NCBI GenBank assembly: GCA_028285415.1
Contig: JANQPF010000010.1
Location: 211,173 to 275,172 of the forward strand
Reading direction: 5' to 3'
DNA: 64,000 bases
Source of the DNA: Pseudomonadales bacterium
GTDB taxonomy: Bacteria > Pseudomonadota > Gammaproteobacteria > Pseudomonadales > Azotimanducaceae
Shown here: positions 53,571 through 62,636 of the stretch, in pieces
Numbering within the stretch: the stretch's first letter is position 1
Layout of the letters: every line of letters starts with the position of its first letter
Notes under the pieces: generated by a model
Database searches by the model: none
The model's input: the letters and a program-made list of their open reading frames with translations, nothing else
Told to the model about the DNA's origin: nothing
Position numbers and translations under genes: made by a program

Positions 53571-54076
53571 GCGTTCGTCTCCTCTGCTCTGTTCAACGCT
53601 TTGGCCTTCACCTCATAAGCCAGCTGATCGGCGCTGACCGACAGAATGGCTTTCTTGATGCGCGGATAGCAGCCGCATCGGCAGATGTTCCCGGCCATGG
53701 CCGCGTCCACGTCGGCTTCGCTGGGGTTGGGATTGTTTTCGAGCAGCGCCGCGGCGGACATGATCTGTCCGGACTGGCAGTAGCCGCACTGGGGCACGCT
53801 GTGTTCGTGCCAGGCGGCCTGCAGGGGGTGGAGATCTTCCGGAGTCCCCAGCCCTTCAATTGTGGTAACCGCTTTGTCAGCAACGGCGCCGACCGGCGTC
53901 ACGCAGGTGCGAATGGCACTGCCGTCCAGGTGCATGGTGCAGGCCCCGCAGAGTCCAGCACCGCAGCCGAACTTCGAGCCTTTGAGCTTGAACGTATCAC
54001 GGACCACCCAGAGCAGCGGTGTGCTCGGGTCGTCGTCCGTGGTGACCTCGCGGCCGTTTAACGTGAATGTGATCAT
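53567..54076 (-). CDS. 2Fe-2S-binding subunit of the molybdenum hydroxylase
   Basis: A 169-aa small subunit. The plant-type ferredoxin cluster motif is CGAGLCGACTMHLDG with a following Cys at SAIRTC, and the C-terminal helical cluster has QCGYCQSGQIMSAAALL and NICRCGCYPRIKKAI. It hands electrons from the Mo site. No signal peptide is seen, so export probably rides with the Tat-bearing large subunit. It lies 22 bases downstream of the TetR gene. Confidence 0.95.
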   Translation of the reverse strand: MITFTLNGREVTTDDDPSTPLLWVVRDTFKLKGSKFGCGAGLCGACTMHLDGSAIRTCVTPVGAVADKAVTTIEGLGTPEDLHPLQAAWHEHSVPQCGYCQSGQIMSAAALLENNPNPSEADVDAAMAGNICRCGCYPRIKKAILSVSADQLAYEVKAKALNRAEETNA

Positions 54077-54098
54077 GATTGCCTCTTCAGCTGGATAA

Positions 54099-54746
54099 TC
54101 ATTGACCGGCGCGGATACTGCGTACGATCCGTCCGGCGTTGGTCAGAAAAGTGGTGCGGGCATCAAACGAGTTGATGAAGTCGCGCACGTCGTCCGGGAG
54201 GTCTTCGTCCTCGAGCGGCGGGCCCTGATCCGATTGCGACGTGCCCATCAGCAACGGCGCAAGCGCGCGGATTGCATCAAATGCCTGGTCCTGAGTCACC
54301 CCCAGCGCCTCTGCCGACAGCCGCGCGAGGCGGCCAAGGCGGTTGCGCATGCCCCGCTTGGAGGCGATCAGCGCATCCATGGAAACGTTGTGCTCTATGA
54401 TGGCGTTCAGGCGCAGCATCAACGGGATCAACGTGGGATCGGCATGGGCGGACGAAAAAAACGTCTGACAGAATGCCGCGTCGTCCATGCCAGGTGTCAG
54501 CGCGCCTTCCATGGTGGTGGCCCAGTGTTCGATCTGTGTTTCGCACAGGGCCAGAAACACTTCTTCACGGGTGTGGAAGTAGAGATACAGCGTGCCCTTG
54601 GCCAGGCCAACACTCTTCGCGAGGCTTGCCATCGTGAACGCCTCGAACCCGACGTCACGCAGGTGCGCATCGGCGGCGTCGAGGATCGACTGGCGGCGCT
54701 CGAGCTTCTGATCGACGGAGCGGGCGCGGGAAGTGGCGCGTGGCAT
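54099..54746 (-). CDS. TetR/AcrR-family transcriptional regulator
   Basis: A 215-aa repressor. The N-terminal helix-turn-helix is visible (RRQSILDAADAHLRDVGFEAFTMASLAKSVGLAKGTLYLYF in two pieces: AADAHLRDVGFEAFTMAS and KSVGLAKGTLYLYFHTREEVF). The C-terminal ligand domain resembles no specific subfamily. It is the first gene of the minus-strand operon TetR - 2Fe2S - Mo subunit - thioesterase - membrane protein. Two TGACC-type dyads lie within 55 bases upstream, so it probably controls its own operon and perhaps the divergent gene at 54860. Confidence 0.92.
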   Translation of the reverse strand: MPRATSRARSVDQKLERRQSILDAADAHLRDVGFEAFTMASLAKSVGLAKGTLYLYFHTREEVFLALCETQIEHWATTMEGALTPGMDDAAFCQTFFSSAHADPTLIPLMLRLNAIIEHNVSMDALIASKRGMRNRLGRLARLSAEALGVTQDQAFDAIRALAPLLMGTSQSDQGPPLEDEDLPDDVRDFINSFDARTTFLTNAGRIVRSIRAGQ

Positions 54747-54762
54747 AAGGACTTGTTATAAG

Positions 54763-54798
54763 TGACTGGCGGTCAGCAATATAAGTGACCATCGGTCA
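54763..54798. promoter_or_regulatory. Two tandem TetR-type operators
   Basis: TGACT-GGC-GGTCA (54763-54775) and TGACC-ATC-GGTCA (54786-54798) are 13-base dyads. Each is preceded by ATAAG, so the whole 21-base units form a direct repeat with 23-base period. They lie between the TetR start and the divergent gene at 54860. The TetR product is the likely ligand-responsive repressor here. Confidence 0.7.
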
Positions 54799-54859
54799 GT
54801 TGGCAAGCGTGACGTGTGATTGTTCGGTAGTGATTGTTCGGTGATTGGGAGGGTGCCAC

Positions 54860-55309
54860 GTGAAGGTATTGAAGTGGGTGGGTATCGTGCTGGTTGCCCT
54901 GTTGCTGCTCGCATTCGGCTACCGGGCGGCAACCGTGGGCGACCGCAACGCGGCGATCGCGGCAGATATCCGCGAGAATCCGGACGGTGAGCGCGCCCGC
55001 CGCGCGATGCTGATTTATCTCGAGGACGGACGCATGTATCCGGTGAATTACCTCATGGAAGACAACCTCGTGTTCATGGGCATCGACGGTCTCTGGTGGC
55101 GGGCGTTCGAAGACGAAGGCGCGCCGGTATCCATGCTGATTCGCGGCCGCGAGTACACCGGTCATGCCCGCGTCATTCTCGACGACCCGGCCTACACAGA
55201 GGACGTATTCAGCCGTCTTCGGCCCACGGTGCCCGAGTGGTTGCCCGATTGGCTGAACGGCAAACTGGTGGAAATTGAGCTGGACGCAGACGCAGCGGAT
55301 GCCGGGTAG
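54860..55309 (+). CDS. Membrane-anchored split-barrel-like protein (DUF385/nitroreductase-type fold)
   Basis: A 149-aa protein with one N-terminal membrane segment (about residues 5-20). The body shows YLEDGRMYPVNYLMEDNLVFMGIDGLWWRAF and SMLIRGREYTGHARVILDDP in sequence, a pattern like the FMN/F420-binding split-barrel (DUF385-type) nitroreductases. The anchor and the small size are unusual for that fold. The start GTG 54860 follows GGGAGGG. It is divergent from the TetR operon and would be under the same operators. Function unknown. Confidence 0.6.
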   Translation: MKVLKWVGIVLVALLLLAFGYRAATVGDRNAAIAADIRENPDGERARRAMLIYLEDGRMYPVNYLMEDNLVFMGIDGLWWRAFEDEGAPVSMLIRGREYTGHARVILDDPAYTEDVFSRLRPTVPEWLPDWLNGKLVEIELDADAADAG

Positions 55310-55334
55310 GGGATAGCTGCAGGTGGGGGGTGAA

Positions 55335-56531
55335 GTGACGGACGCGCTATTGTTCGAAGGGCTCAAGGTGCTCGACGTGGGATCCTGGATTGCAGCGCCG
55401 ACTACGGCAGCCATTCTCGCCGACCTCGGCGCGGATGTGATCAAAGTGGAGCAACCAGGCGTTGGTGACGGTTACCGTCAGTACTACGATCTGCCGCCCA
55501 GCCCGAATTCGGACATCAACTACACCTGGGCGCTGGACAACCGGAACAAACGCGGCATCACGCTGAACCTGAAGTCGGACGCCGGCCGGGAGATTCTGTT
55601 GCGTCTTGTGCGTGAGAGCGACGTATACATTACCAACCAGCCGCTTCCGCTGCGGCGCGAGATTGGTCTGACGTACGAAGACCTCGCGCCCCTGAACGAG
55701 CGTCTCATTTATGCATCGCTGACGGCATATGGCGAAGAAGGGCCCGAGCGCGACAAGGAAGGATTTGATCTCGTCGCCTACTGGTCGCGTTCCGGGTTGA
55801 TGAACCAGATGCGCCACAAGGGCGTGGAGCCGTTCCAGGCGATGGCAGGGATGGGTGACCATCCGACCGGCGTTGCGCTTTATGCCAGCATCGTGACCGC
55901 CCTCCTGCGGCGAGAGCGCACGGGCAAAGGCGGGAAGGCGCATACGTCGTTGCTTGCCAACGGGCTCTGGTCTTCGTCCTGTTTTGCACAGTCTGCGTGG
56001 GCAGACGGAGACTTTTCCGAGATTCCGGGCCAGCGCCTGACGACGGCGCTGTACCAGGCTGCGGATGGCCGCTGGATCCAGTTCTCGATGGTCCGCAAGG
56101 TCGAAGACTTCGACAAGCTGGTGATCGGTCTCGGCAAGCCGGAATGGCTGGCGGACGAGCGTTTCGTGACGCCGGAACTGCGCATAGAGCACGCCGAGAT
56201 CCTGACCGGATTGATCCGCGAAGTGATCGCCACGCGCAGCTCAGGGGAATGGATGGACGCCCTGCAGGCTGAAGGGGTTCCGGTGGCGCTCGTCGCCGAA
56301 TTTCAAGATCTTCCGAACGATCCACAAGTGCTGCTCAACGAGATGGCCACCGAGCCGGCAGAAGACATTGGCATGGCCCGCATGGTCCGCGATCCCATCA
56401 ACGTCGACGGCGTTGCCAGGGTGGGTGCCAGGTCGGCGCCGCAGCTGGGTGAGCACACCGACGCCGTGCTGAGGGAGCTTGGGCTTTCTGACGAACACAT
56501 TCTGAAGCTGCACGAGGACGGCGTAGTGTGA
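55335..56531 (+). CDS. CaiB/BaiF-type CoA-transferase
   Basis: A 398-aa class III CoA-transferase, the third in the window. Signature segments are LEGLKVLDVGSWIAAPTTAAILADLGADVIKVEQP (N-terminal, in parts), the catalytic aspartate in GDHPTG, and DPQVLLNEM near the end. GTG 55335 is the favoured start, with GTG 55323 as an alternative. It lies 25 bases after the split-barrel gene, perhaps in the same operon. Substrate unknown. Confidence 0.9.
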   Translation: MTDALLFEGLKVLDVGSWIAAPTTAAILADLGADVIKVEQPGVGDGYRQYYDLPPSPNSDINYTWALDNRNKRGITLNLKSDAGREILLRLVRESDVYITNQPLPLRREIGLTYEDLAPLNERLIYASLTAYGEEGPERDKEGFDLVAYWSRSGLMNQMRHKGVEPFQAMAGMGDHPTGVALYASIVTALLRRERTGKGGKAHTSLLANGLWSSSCFAQSAWADGDFSEIPGQRLTTALYQAADGRWIQFSMVRKVEDFDKLVIGLGKPEWLADERFVTPELRIEHAEILTGLIREVIATRSSGEWMDALQAEGVPVALVAEFQDLPNDPQVLLNEMATEPAEDIGMARMVRDPINVDGVARVGARSAPQLGEHTDAVLRELGLSDEHILKLHEDGVV

Positions 56532-56621
56532 TCCTCCGAGGCGCGGCCGGGATAGCGCTGCCGCCAGCCGTCCGCGTCGAGTTGAATCAGGCCATGGGCT
56601 GAGCGTCAATTCGTAAAATTC

Positions 56622-56712
56622 GTTGTATAACAACCGCTGGTTTCGCCTTATCCAGCCAGGGCGAGATGCTATTCTCCACGCCCCAAAACGAGAAATGTTA
56701 CTACGCGTAACA
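56622..56712. promoter_or_regulatory. Two short inverted repeats upstream of the TonB-dependent receptor
   Basis: GTTGT-ATA-ACAAC (56622-56634) and TGTTAC-TACGC-GTAACA (56696-56712) lie in the 213-base gap before the receptor GTG. The second is 18 bases before the GGAGAG ribosome-binding site. A TGCTATTCT extended -10-like sequence lies between them (56668-56675). They are candidate operators. Confidence 0.35.
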
Positions 56713-56744
56713 ATATTTGTACTCAAAAGTGGAGAGAAGTAACA

Positions 56745-59702
56745 GTGGATAGTCAGTCACAACGGTTGTTCCAGCAATCGACTGTGCTCGGGGTCTTGAG
56801 CCTCGTCATAGCGGCGCTCGTGGCGCCGACGACCGCGCAGGCGGCGATCGAAGAAATTGTCGTCACCGCGCAGAAGCGCGCTGAGAGTGTTCAGGACGTG
56901 CCGATCAGCGTATCGGCGTTCGACAACTCGGCGCTCGAAGCACGCCAGATCGATACCTTCAGCGATCTGCAGTTCAACGTGCCGAACGTGTCCTATTCGA
57001 AGGGCAATTTCTCCGGCAACAACTTCCAGATCCGCGGCATCGGTACGCTGCTCACAGCGACGAGCTCCGACTCTGGCGTGGGCATGCATGTCAACGACGT
57101 GTACATCAACTCGCCGCGTATTTTCGAGACGGAATACTACGACGTCGAGCAGCTCGAAGTGTTGCGCGGTCCGCAGGGTACACTCTTCGGCCGCAACGCC
57201 ACCGGCGGCGCCGTCAATCTCAAAACCCGTCGGCCGGACATGGACGAGTTGTACGGTGACGTGGAGCTGCAATACGGCGACTACGATCATGGCAAGATCA
57301 AAGGGGCAGTGAACATTCCCATCGCGGACGGCATTGCCGGACGCATCGCAGGAATCTGGGTGCAGCGCGAAGGTTATACCGACAATCTGCTCACCGGAGA
57401 CGACATCGACGATCGCGATCAGTGGTCGCTGCGTGGGTCCCTGCGCTTTGAGCTCGGTGACAACACCACGCTCGATCTCATCGGCTATACCTTCGAAGAG
57501 GACAGCACCCGTACCCGCTCGCAGAAGCAGTTCTGCAACCAGGACCCGAGCGCCATTCTGGGCTGTACGCCGGATGGTCTGGGTACGGAGCCGATCAACG
57601 CCTTTGCCACCGCGGGTAACGCGCTCTCATCGACGCTCCTGCTTGGACCGCTTGGCGTTTTCGACTTCTTTAATCAGAACCTCGATCCCACCACGAATCC
57701 GGGCAACCTGCGCGACGTCCGTCTGCAGTACGAGCCGGAATACGAGGCAGAAGAAGATTTTTATATGGCGGAGCTCGTGAGCGATATCTCGGATACGCTG
57801 ACGATCACCGCAATCGCTGCGTACCAGGATACCGAGGTCACGTCGCGCCAGGACTATAACGGCACGGCTTCGGATACGGGGGCGGCGGTCATACCCGCAG
57901 GCTTCTGCGCCACGGTGCCCGCAGCGTGCGCATACTTCGGTACAACTGACGGCGGCGGCATCCCGGTCTCCACGGTGCTCGATCCCAACGCGTCACTCGG
58001 CGCCATCGCCGGTGGCAGTGAGTTTGTGCTCGACACGCGGGGTGCCGGCCGCGACCTTTCGCTGGCCGAATCAGAGCAGTACAGCGGTGAGCTTCGTCTC
58101 GCGAGTGCCTTCAATGGACCTTTGAACTTCCTGGTGGCGGCGTACTACCTCGACTTCGAAACCGAGACGGACTACTTCGTGCAGGCGCCGGGTCTCGACT
58201 ACGGCGCCGTGGCGCTGGCCCTCGATCCGGCTTTCATCGGCAATCCGGATCAGTTCCTGGGTCTGGCACCCGGGTACTTCAACTCCGAGACGGACGCGTT
58301 CGAGCTCGAAAGCACCGGCATTTTCGGTGAGCTGTACTACGAAGCGACGGACACGTTGAAGTTCACGCTGGGCCTGCGCTGGACGCGTGACGAGAAGTTC
58401 GTACGCGACCGTCAGGTATTCCTGAACGTCCCGGTGCTGGTTGACGTGCCGAGCAACACGACGACGTTTGTCGGCTCTGACGGCTCTTTCACGCCGGTGA
58501 CGAATATTAGCGAGCTCATTACCGCAGCGGCGGGCGTCGGGGACTACGATGCGGATCCCAACATTCCGGGCGGTCAGGTATACCGAGAGGACGACATCGC
58601 CTTCGAGGAAATCACCGGCCGCTTCGTGATTGACTGGGTTCCGACCGTCGACTTCACCGACGAGACGCTGGTCTATTTCTCATATTCGCGCGGCTACAAG
58701 AGCGGTGGTATCAACCCGCCGATCGACACGACTCTCTTCCCGAACACGCCCACGTCGTTCGACCCGGAAGAGATTGATGCGTATGAGATTGGCACCAAGA
58801 ACACGTTCTGGGACCGAACCATGCAGGCCAACTTCAGCCTCTTCTACTACGACTACGGTGATTTGCAGATCGGCAAGATCATCAATCGCACGTCGTTGAA
58901 CGAGAATACGGACGCCGACATTTTCGGTGCGGAGCTCGAGCTTCTGTACGCGCCGAACGAAAACTGGCAGTTCAACGCACAGGTTTCCTACCTCGACACC
59001 GAGCTGGGTGATACCGAAACGATCGACCCGCGCGATCCGACACAGGGTCGACAGGACGTGACGCTGCTGAAGGACTTCGTCGATGCGAGCAACTGCGTTG
59101 TCGAGCACAACGGTCTGGGACCGCTTTCCGACAACGCGGCGTTTGTCGCCGCGGTGCAGGGCGCTGGCGCACCGTATCTGCCGACCGGTCGTGATCTCGG
59201 TGGCTTCGGTGGCGTGCCGGGAGCGGTCATTCCGACCACGCCGAACGTCAGCGACTCCGCGTTTACGGCATGTGCGGCTGCGGCAGCGATTGCGCCGCTC
59301 TTCGGCTACACGTACCTCGACAGCGTTGGCACCAATCTGGACGGTAACCAGCTCCTCAACGCGCCGGAGCTGACCTTCAGCGCGGGTGCAGAGTATACGC
59401 ACTTCTTCGATGGCGGCCTGTCCGCCACCGCGCGCCTCGATTACTACTGGCAGGACGAGTTTTACTCGACGACGTTCAACCGTCGTCAGGATCTCATCGA
59501 TTCCTGGGACGTGTGGAACGCACAGGTCACCCTGTACGGTAAGGATCAGCAGTGGTACGCGCGCTTTTTCGTGCAGAACATCGAAGATGACGACGAGATT
59601 GTCGGCACGTATCAGACGGATCCGTCTTCTGGCCTCTTTACCAACGCGTTCTTCATCGAACCGCGGTTGTACGGCCTGACGGTTGGCATCAGCCTGGACT
59701 GA
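56745..59702 (+). CDS. TonB-dependent receptor
   Basis: A 985-aa outer-membrane receptor with a signal peptide (residues 1-33), a TonB-box-like IEEIVVTAQKR (about 34-44), a plug domain with QIRGIGT and VLRGPQGTLFGRNATGGAVNLKT (about 55-165) and a 22-strand barrel ending in GLTVGISLD. The VTAQKR box and the RNATGGAVN plug segment are typical of the large family of receptors for organic ligands in sphingomonads and marine gammaproteobacteria. The ligand is unknown. The start GTG 56745 has GGAGAG upstream. A strong terminator follows the stop. Confidence 0.93.
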   Translation: MDSQSQRLFQQSTVLGVLSLVIAALVAPTTAQAAIEEIVVTAQKRAESVQDVPISVSAFDNSALEARQIDTFSDLQFNVPNVSYSKGNFSGNNFQIRGIGTLLTATSSDSGVGMHVNDVYINSPRIFETEYYDVEQLEVLRGPQGTLFGRNATGGAVNLKTRRPDMDELYGDVELQYGDYDHGKIKGAVNIPIADGIAGRIAGIWVQREGYTDNLLTGDDIDDRDQWSLRGSLRFELGDNTTLDLIGYTFEEDSTRTRSQKQFCNQDPSAILGCTPDGLGTEPINAFATAGNALSSTLLLGPLGVFDFFNQNLDPTTNPGNLRDVRLQYEPEYEAEEDFYMAELVSDISDTLTITAIAAYQDTEVTSRQDYNGTASDTGAAVIPAGFCATVPAACAYFGTTDGGGIPVSTVLDPNASLGAIAGGSEFVLDTRGAGRDLSLAESEQYSGELRLASAFNGPLNFLVAAYYLDFETETDYFVQAPGLDYGAVALALDPAFIGNPDQFLGLAPGYFNSETDAFELESTGIFGELYYEATDTLKFTLGLRWTRDEKFVRDRQVFLNVPVLVDVPSNTTTFVGSDGSFTPVTNISELITAAAGVGDYDADPNIPGGQVYREDDIAFEEITGRFVIDWVPTVDFTDETLVYFSYSRGYKSGGINPPIDTTLFPNTPTSFDPEEIDAYEIGTKNTFWDRTMQANFSLFYYDYGDLQIGKIINRTSLNENTDADIFGAELELLYAPNENWQFNAQVSYLDTELGDTETIDPRDPTQGRQDVTLLKDFVDASNCVVEHNGLGPLSDNAAFVAAVQGAGAPYLPTGRDLGGFGGVPGAVIPTTPNVSDSAFTACAAAAAIAPLFGYTYLDSVGTNLDGNQLLNAPELTFSAGAEYTHFFDGGLSATARLDYYWQDEFYSTTFNRRQDLIDSWDVWNAQVTLYGKDQQWYARFFVQNIEDDDEIVGTYQTDPSSGLFTNAFFIEPRLYGLTVGISLD

Positions 59703-59718
59703 CTGACCCACTCTGAAG

Positions 59719-59745
59719 AAGGCCCCGCATTGCGGGGCCTTTTTC
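59719..59745 (+). terminator. Rho-independent terminator
   Basis: AAGGCCCCGC (59719-59728) pairs with GCGGGGCCTT (59732-59741), loop ATT, followed by a T tract. It lies 17 bases after the receptor stop and faces the M20 hydrolase pseudogene on the other strand. Confidence 0.95.
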
Positions 59746-59747
59746 TT

Positions 59748-60977
59748 TCAGGAAACCGCGACAGCGGCTCTCAATATCGCGTGTAGTAACACGTCAGCAC
59801 CGTCAGCCGCCTGCTGTGCGCTGATGTTTTCCGCTTCGTTGTGGCTGAGCCCCTCATCGCAGGGCACAAAGATCATCGACGTGGGTGCCACTGCCGCCAC
59901 GTTACAGGCATCGTGCCCCGCGCCGGAGACCATCTCGATGGCGTTGCAGCCGAGCGTCTGCGTGGCCTCGCGTACCTAGCTGACGCAACCTTCGTCGAAA
60001 CTCACGCCGGGGGCTTCCCACACACGCTGTGCGCCCGACGTGTTCCCGAATTTCGTGGCTGTCTCGGCAATGGCCGCTTCTACCAAGCTCTGCATATCCG
60101 CATACGCCTCACCGTCGGGGTGGCGAAGATCGAGCGTGAGCTCAACCTTACCCGGAACGGTATTTGGCGAACCCGGCGAGGCGTGTATGTAGCCAAACGT
60201 CATCCGTCCCTGAGGTGCGTGCCGTTCGGCGATGGCATAACCCTCGTTGATGAACTCTGCCGCGGAACGCATGGGATCCCTGCGCAGCGACATGGGTGAG
60301 GGGCCGGCATGAGTTTCCTGACCGCGAAACTGGATCCGGTAACGGCACATGTGCTGGACCCCGGTGACGATCCCAATGGGCACGCCTTCGTTCTCCAGAA
60401 TCGGGCCTTGTTCAATGTGCAGCTCGAACGCGGCTTTGACGTTGTGATTGAACGGCGCGCTGCCGGCAAGCTGGAGGCGTTCCAGTTCATCGCCGACGCT
60501 CACCCCGCCGAGGTCGGTGAGCGCGCGGGCGTCAGTCAGGCTGAGGCTGCCCTGCCAGACTGCGGAACCCATCATGGCGCAGTCGAAGCGGCTGCCTTCC
60601 TCATTCGTCCAGACGACCACATCGATCGGGTGTTCGGTGTCTATGTGGTGGTCATTGAGGGTCTCGATGACTTCGAGTGCGGCAAGAACGCCGTACACGC
60701 CGTCGAACTTACCCCCGGTCGGCTGCGTGTCGAGGTGGCTGCCGCTCATGACGGGCGCCAGCGAGCTTTTGGTGCCGGCGCGGCGGGCGAACACGTTGCC
60801 GATGGCGTCGCGACGTATCTCACAGCCTGCCGCGTGACACCATGACTCGAAGAGCGTGCGTCCCGCGCTGTCCTCATCGCTGAGCGCCTGGCGATTGCAG
60901 CCGCCGGCTGAGGTTGCGCCGATCTGGGCCATGTCGGTCAGACGCTGCCACAGCCGTTCCTGGTTGATTGTAAGCAT
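59748..60977 (-). pseudogene. M20-family amidohydrolase (N-carbamoyl-amino-acid hydrolase-like), split by an in-frame TAG
   Basis: A Zn-dependent hydrolase of the M20/AllC (hydantoinase/carbamoylase) type. Residues 1-333 hold SGSHLDTQPTGGKFDGVYGV, WTNEEGSRF and HIEQGPILE, with metal-ligand His and Glu residues. Then TAG at 59976-59978 interrupts the frame at CVS. The same frame continues for 75 codons to the stop at 59748 and carries SGAGHDACNVA and LSHNEAE, the last metal-ligand region. There is no frameshift, so one base change (for example CAG to TAG) would explain the break. A truncated product would lack a metal ligand and probably be inactive. A sequencing error cannot be excluded. Confidence 0.85.
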
Positions 60978-60997
60978 GATTGCAACCCCTGCGGGAC

Positions 60998-62533
60998 TTA
61001 TCCGGATTGCTGCCAGTACTGATCTTTCAACACGCGTTTGTACAGTTTGCCGGTTGGCAGGCGCGGCATTTCATCAATGAAGTCGAAGCTTCTCGGTACT
61101 TTATAGCCGGCGAGCTTCTCCCGTGCCCATGCCTGCAGATCATCCGCCAGGCTTTCCTGGTCAACGGTTTTGTCGGCCGGCTCGATCACCGCTTTGACCT
61201 CCTCGCCGAACTCGGCGTTGGGGACACCGAACACCGCCACGTCGCTGACTGCCGGATGCAGGATGAGAGCGTCCTCGATTTCCTGGGGATAAATGTTGAC
61301 GCCGCCTGAGATGATCATGAACGCCTTGCGGTCGGTCAGAAACAGGTAGCCGTCTTCGTCGAGATAACCCACGTCGCCGAGCGTGGTCCAGTTCTGGTTC
61401 TCCGGATGGGTTGCAGACCCGGTTTTGTCCGGGGCATTGTGATATTCGAAACTGCGCGTCGCCTGCTCGAAATAGATGGTGCCTGCCTGCCCTGCGGGAA
61501 GCTCCTCGCCGGCCTCGTCACAGATGCGGATGATTGTGGCGCCAGCGGGCCGGCCTACCGATCCGGGTTTGGCCAGCCACTCCTGTGGCGTAATGAGCGT
61601 TGAACCGTTGCGCTCGGTGCCGGCGTAGTACTCCCAGAGGATGGGCCCCCACCAGTCCATCATCTGCTGCTTGATCTGCACAGGACAGGGCGCTGCGGCG
61701 TGGATGGCCACCTGGTGGCTGGACAGATCGAATCTCCTTCGCTCTTCTTCAGCGAGTTTCAACATGCGTACGAACATGGTCGGCACCCACTGGGAGTGGG
61801 TGATCTTGTGCGCTTCTATTGCAGCCAGCGCGCCGGTCTCGTCAAACTTCTCCATCATGTAGACGGTGCCGCCGAGAGCGAGGGTGCGCATGCAGAAACC
61901 GAACGGCGCAGCATGGTAGAGCGGCGCGGGCGAGAGATAGCGCGTATGCGCGTCGATGCCGTATGCGTTGCCGCGCTCGACGCCGGGGATGCCTTCGCTG
62001 ATGGGTTTGCCGGTCAACGGCCGCTTGATGCCTTTCGGTCGGCCGGTGGTGCCTGAGCTGTAGAGCATGGAGTCACCCTGCCGTTCGTCGGCGATGGGCT
62101 CTGTCGGCATGTCTGCCAATGCCGCCTCGTAGTCTTCGTAGCCGGCTACCTCCCCTGCCAGGCAATACCGATGCGGACAGCTTTCTATGAACGCGGGCAG
62201 CTCTGCCGTGACGGGGATGTCGGCGCTTGCGAAGAGCACCTGGCTGTTCGAGTCGGTCACAATGTAGGCCGCTTCGTCTGCCGTCAGATAACGGTTGATG
62301 CAGGTCAGGTACATGCCTGAGCGCAGCACGCCCCAGGCGATGACAAAAAACTCCAGGCGGTTGTCCATGAACATCGCCACGTTGTCCCCCTGTGACAGAC
62401 CGTCAGCCGCCAGACGCTGCGCCACCTGGTTGGAGCGTTGATTGAGCTCCGCCCAGGTCAGCTGCGCACCGGTGACGGTGTTGACGACCGCGGCTGTCAC
62501 AGGCTTCTCCGCCGCCCAGTGTCCCGGATACAT
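60998..62533 (-). CDS. Acyl-CoA synthetase (AMP-forming)
   Basis: A 511-aa member of the acyl-adenylate-forming superfamily. The AMP/ATP motif is MLYSSGTTGRPKGI (about 160-173), the second motif YYAGTERNGSTLIT, and the hinge/C-terminal domain has GDVGYLDEDGYLFLTDRK and the catalytic lysine in PRLPTGKLYKR. It activates a fatty or aromatic acid as its CoA thioester, in line with the CoA-transferases and crotonases around. It begins the minus-strand pair with the M20 hydrolase remnant (21 bases downstream). Divergent from the second gamma-glutamyltransferase. Confidence 0.92.
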   Translation of the reverse strand: MYPGHWAAEKPVTAAVVNTVTGAQLTWAELNQRSNQVAQRLAADGLSQGDNVAMFMDNRLEFFVIAWGVLRSGMYLTCINRYLTADEAAYIVTDSNSQVLFASADIPVTAELPAFIESCPHRYCLAGEVAGYEDYEAALADMPTEPIADERQGDSMLYSSGTTGRPKGIKRPLTGKPISEGIPGVERGNAYGIDAHTRYLSPAPLYHAAPFGFCMRTLALGGTVYMMEKFDETGALAAIEAHKITHSQWVPTMFVRMLKLAEEERRRFDLSSHQVAIHAAAPCPVQIKQQMMDWWGPILWEYYAGTERNGSTLITPQEWLAKPGSVGRPAGATIIRICDEAGEELPAGQAGTIYFEQATRSFEYHNAPDKTGSATHPENQNWTTLGDVGYLDEDGYLFLTDRKAFMIISGGVNIYPQEIEDALILHPAVSDVAVFGVPNAEFGEEVKAVIEPADKTVDQESLADDLQAWAREKLAGYKVPRSFDFIDEMPRLPTGKLYKRVLKDQYWQQSG

Positions 62534-62636
62534 GTCTTCTCCCCTCGTCTGACATGTCCTGTATACCTGGCGCGGTGCCCGGAGGAAAGGTCATGAATGC
62601 TAGGATGGTTGTGTTGAACAGGGTATGGGGGGAATC

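Noticed and set aside
59976..59978. TAG read as pyrrolysine or selenocysteine-like recoding
   Set aside because: No recoding element is seen, the TAG codon is not known to encode pyrrolysine in this bacterial group, and selenocysteine uses TGA; a nonsense change is simpler.
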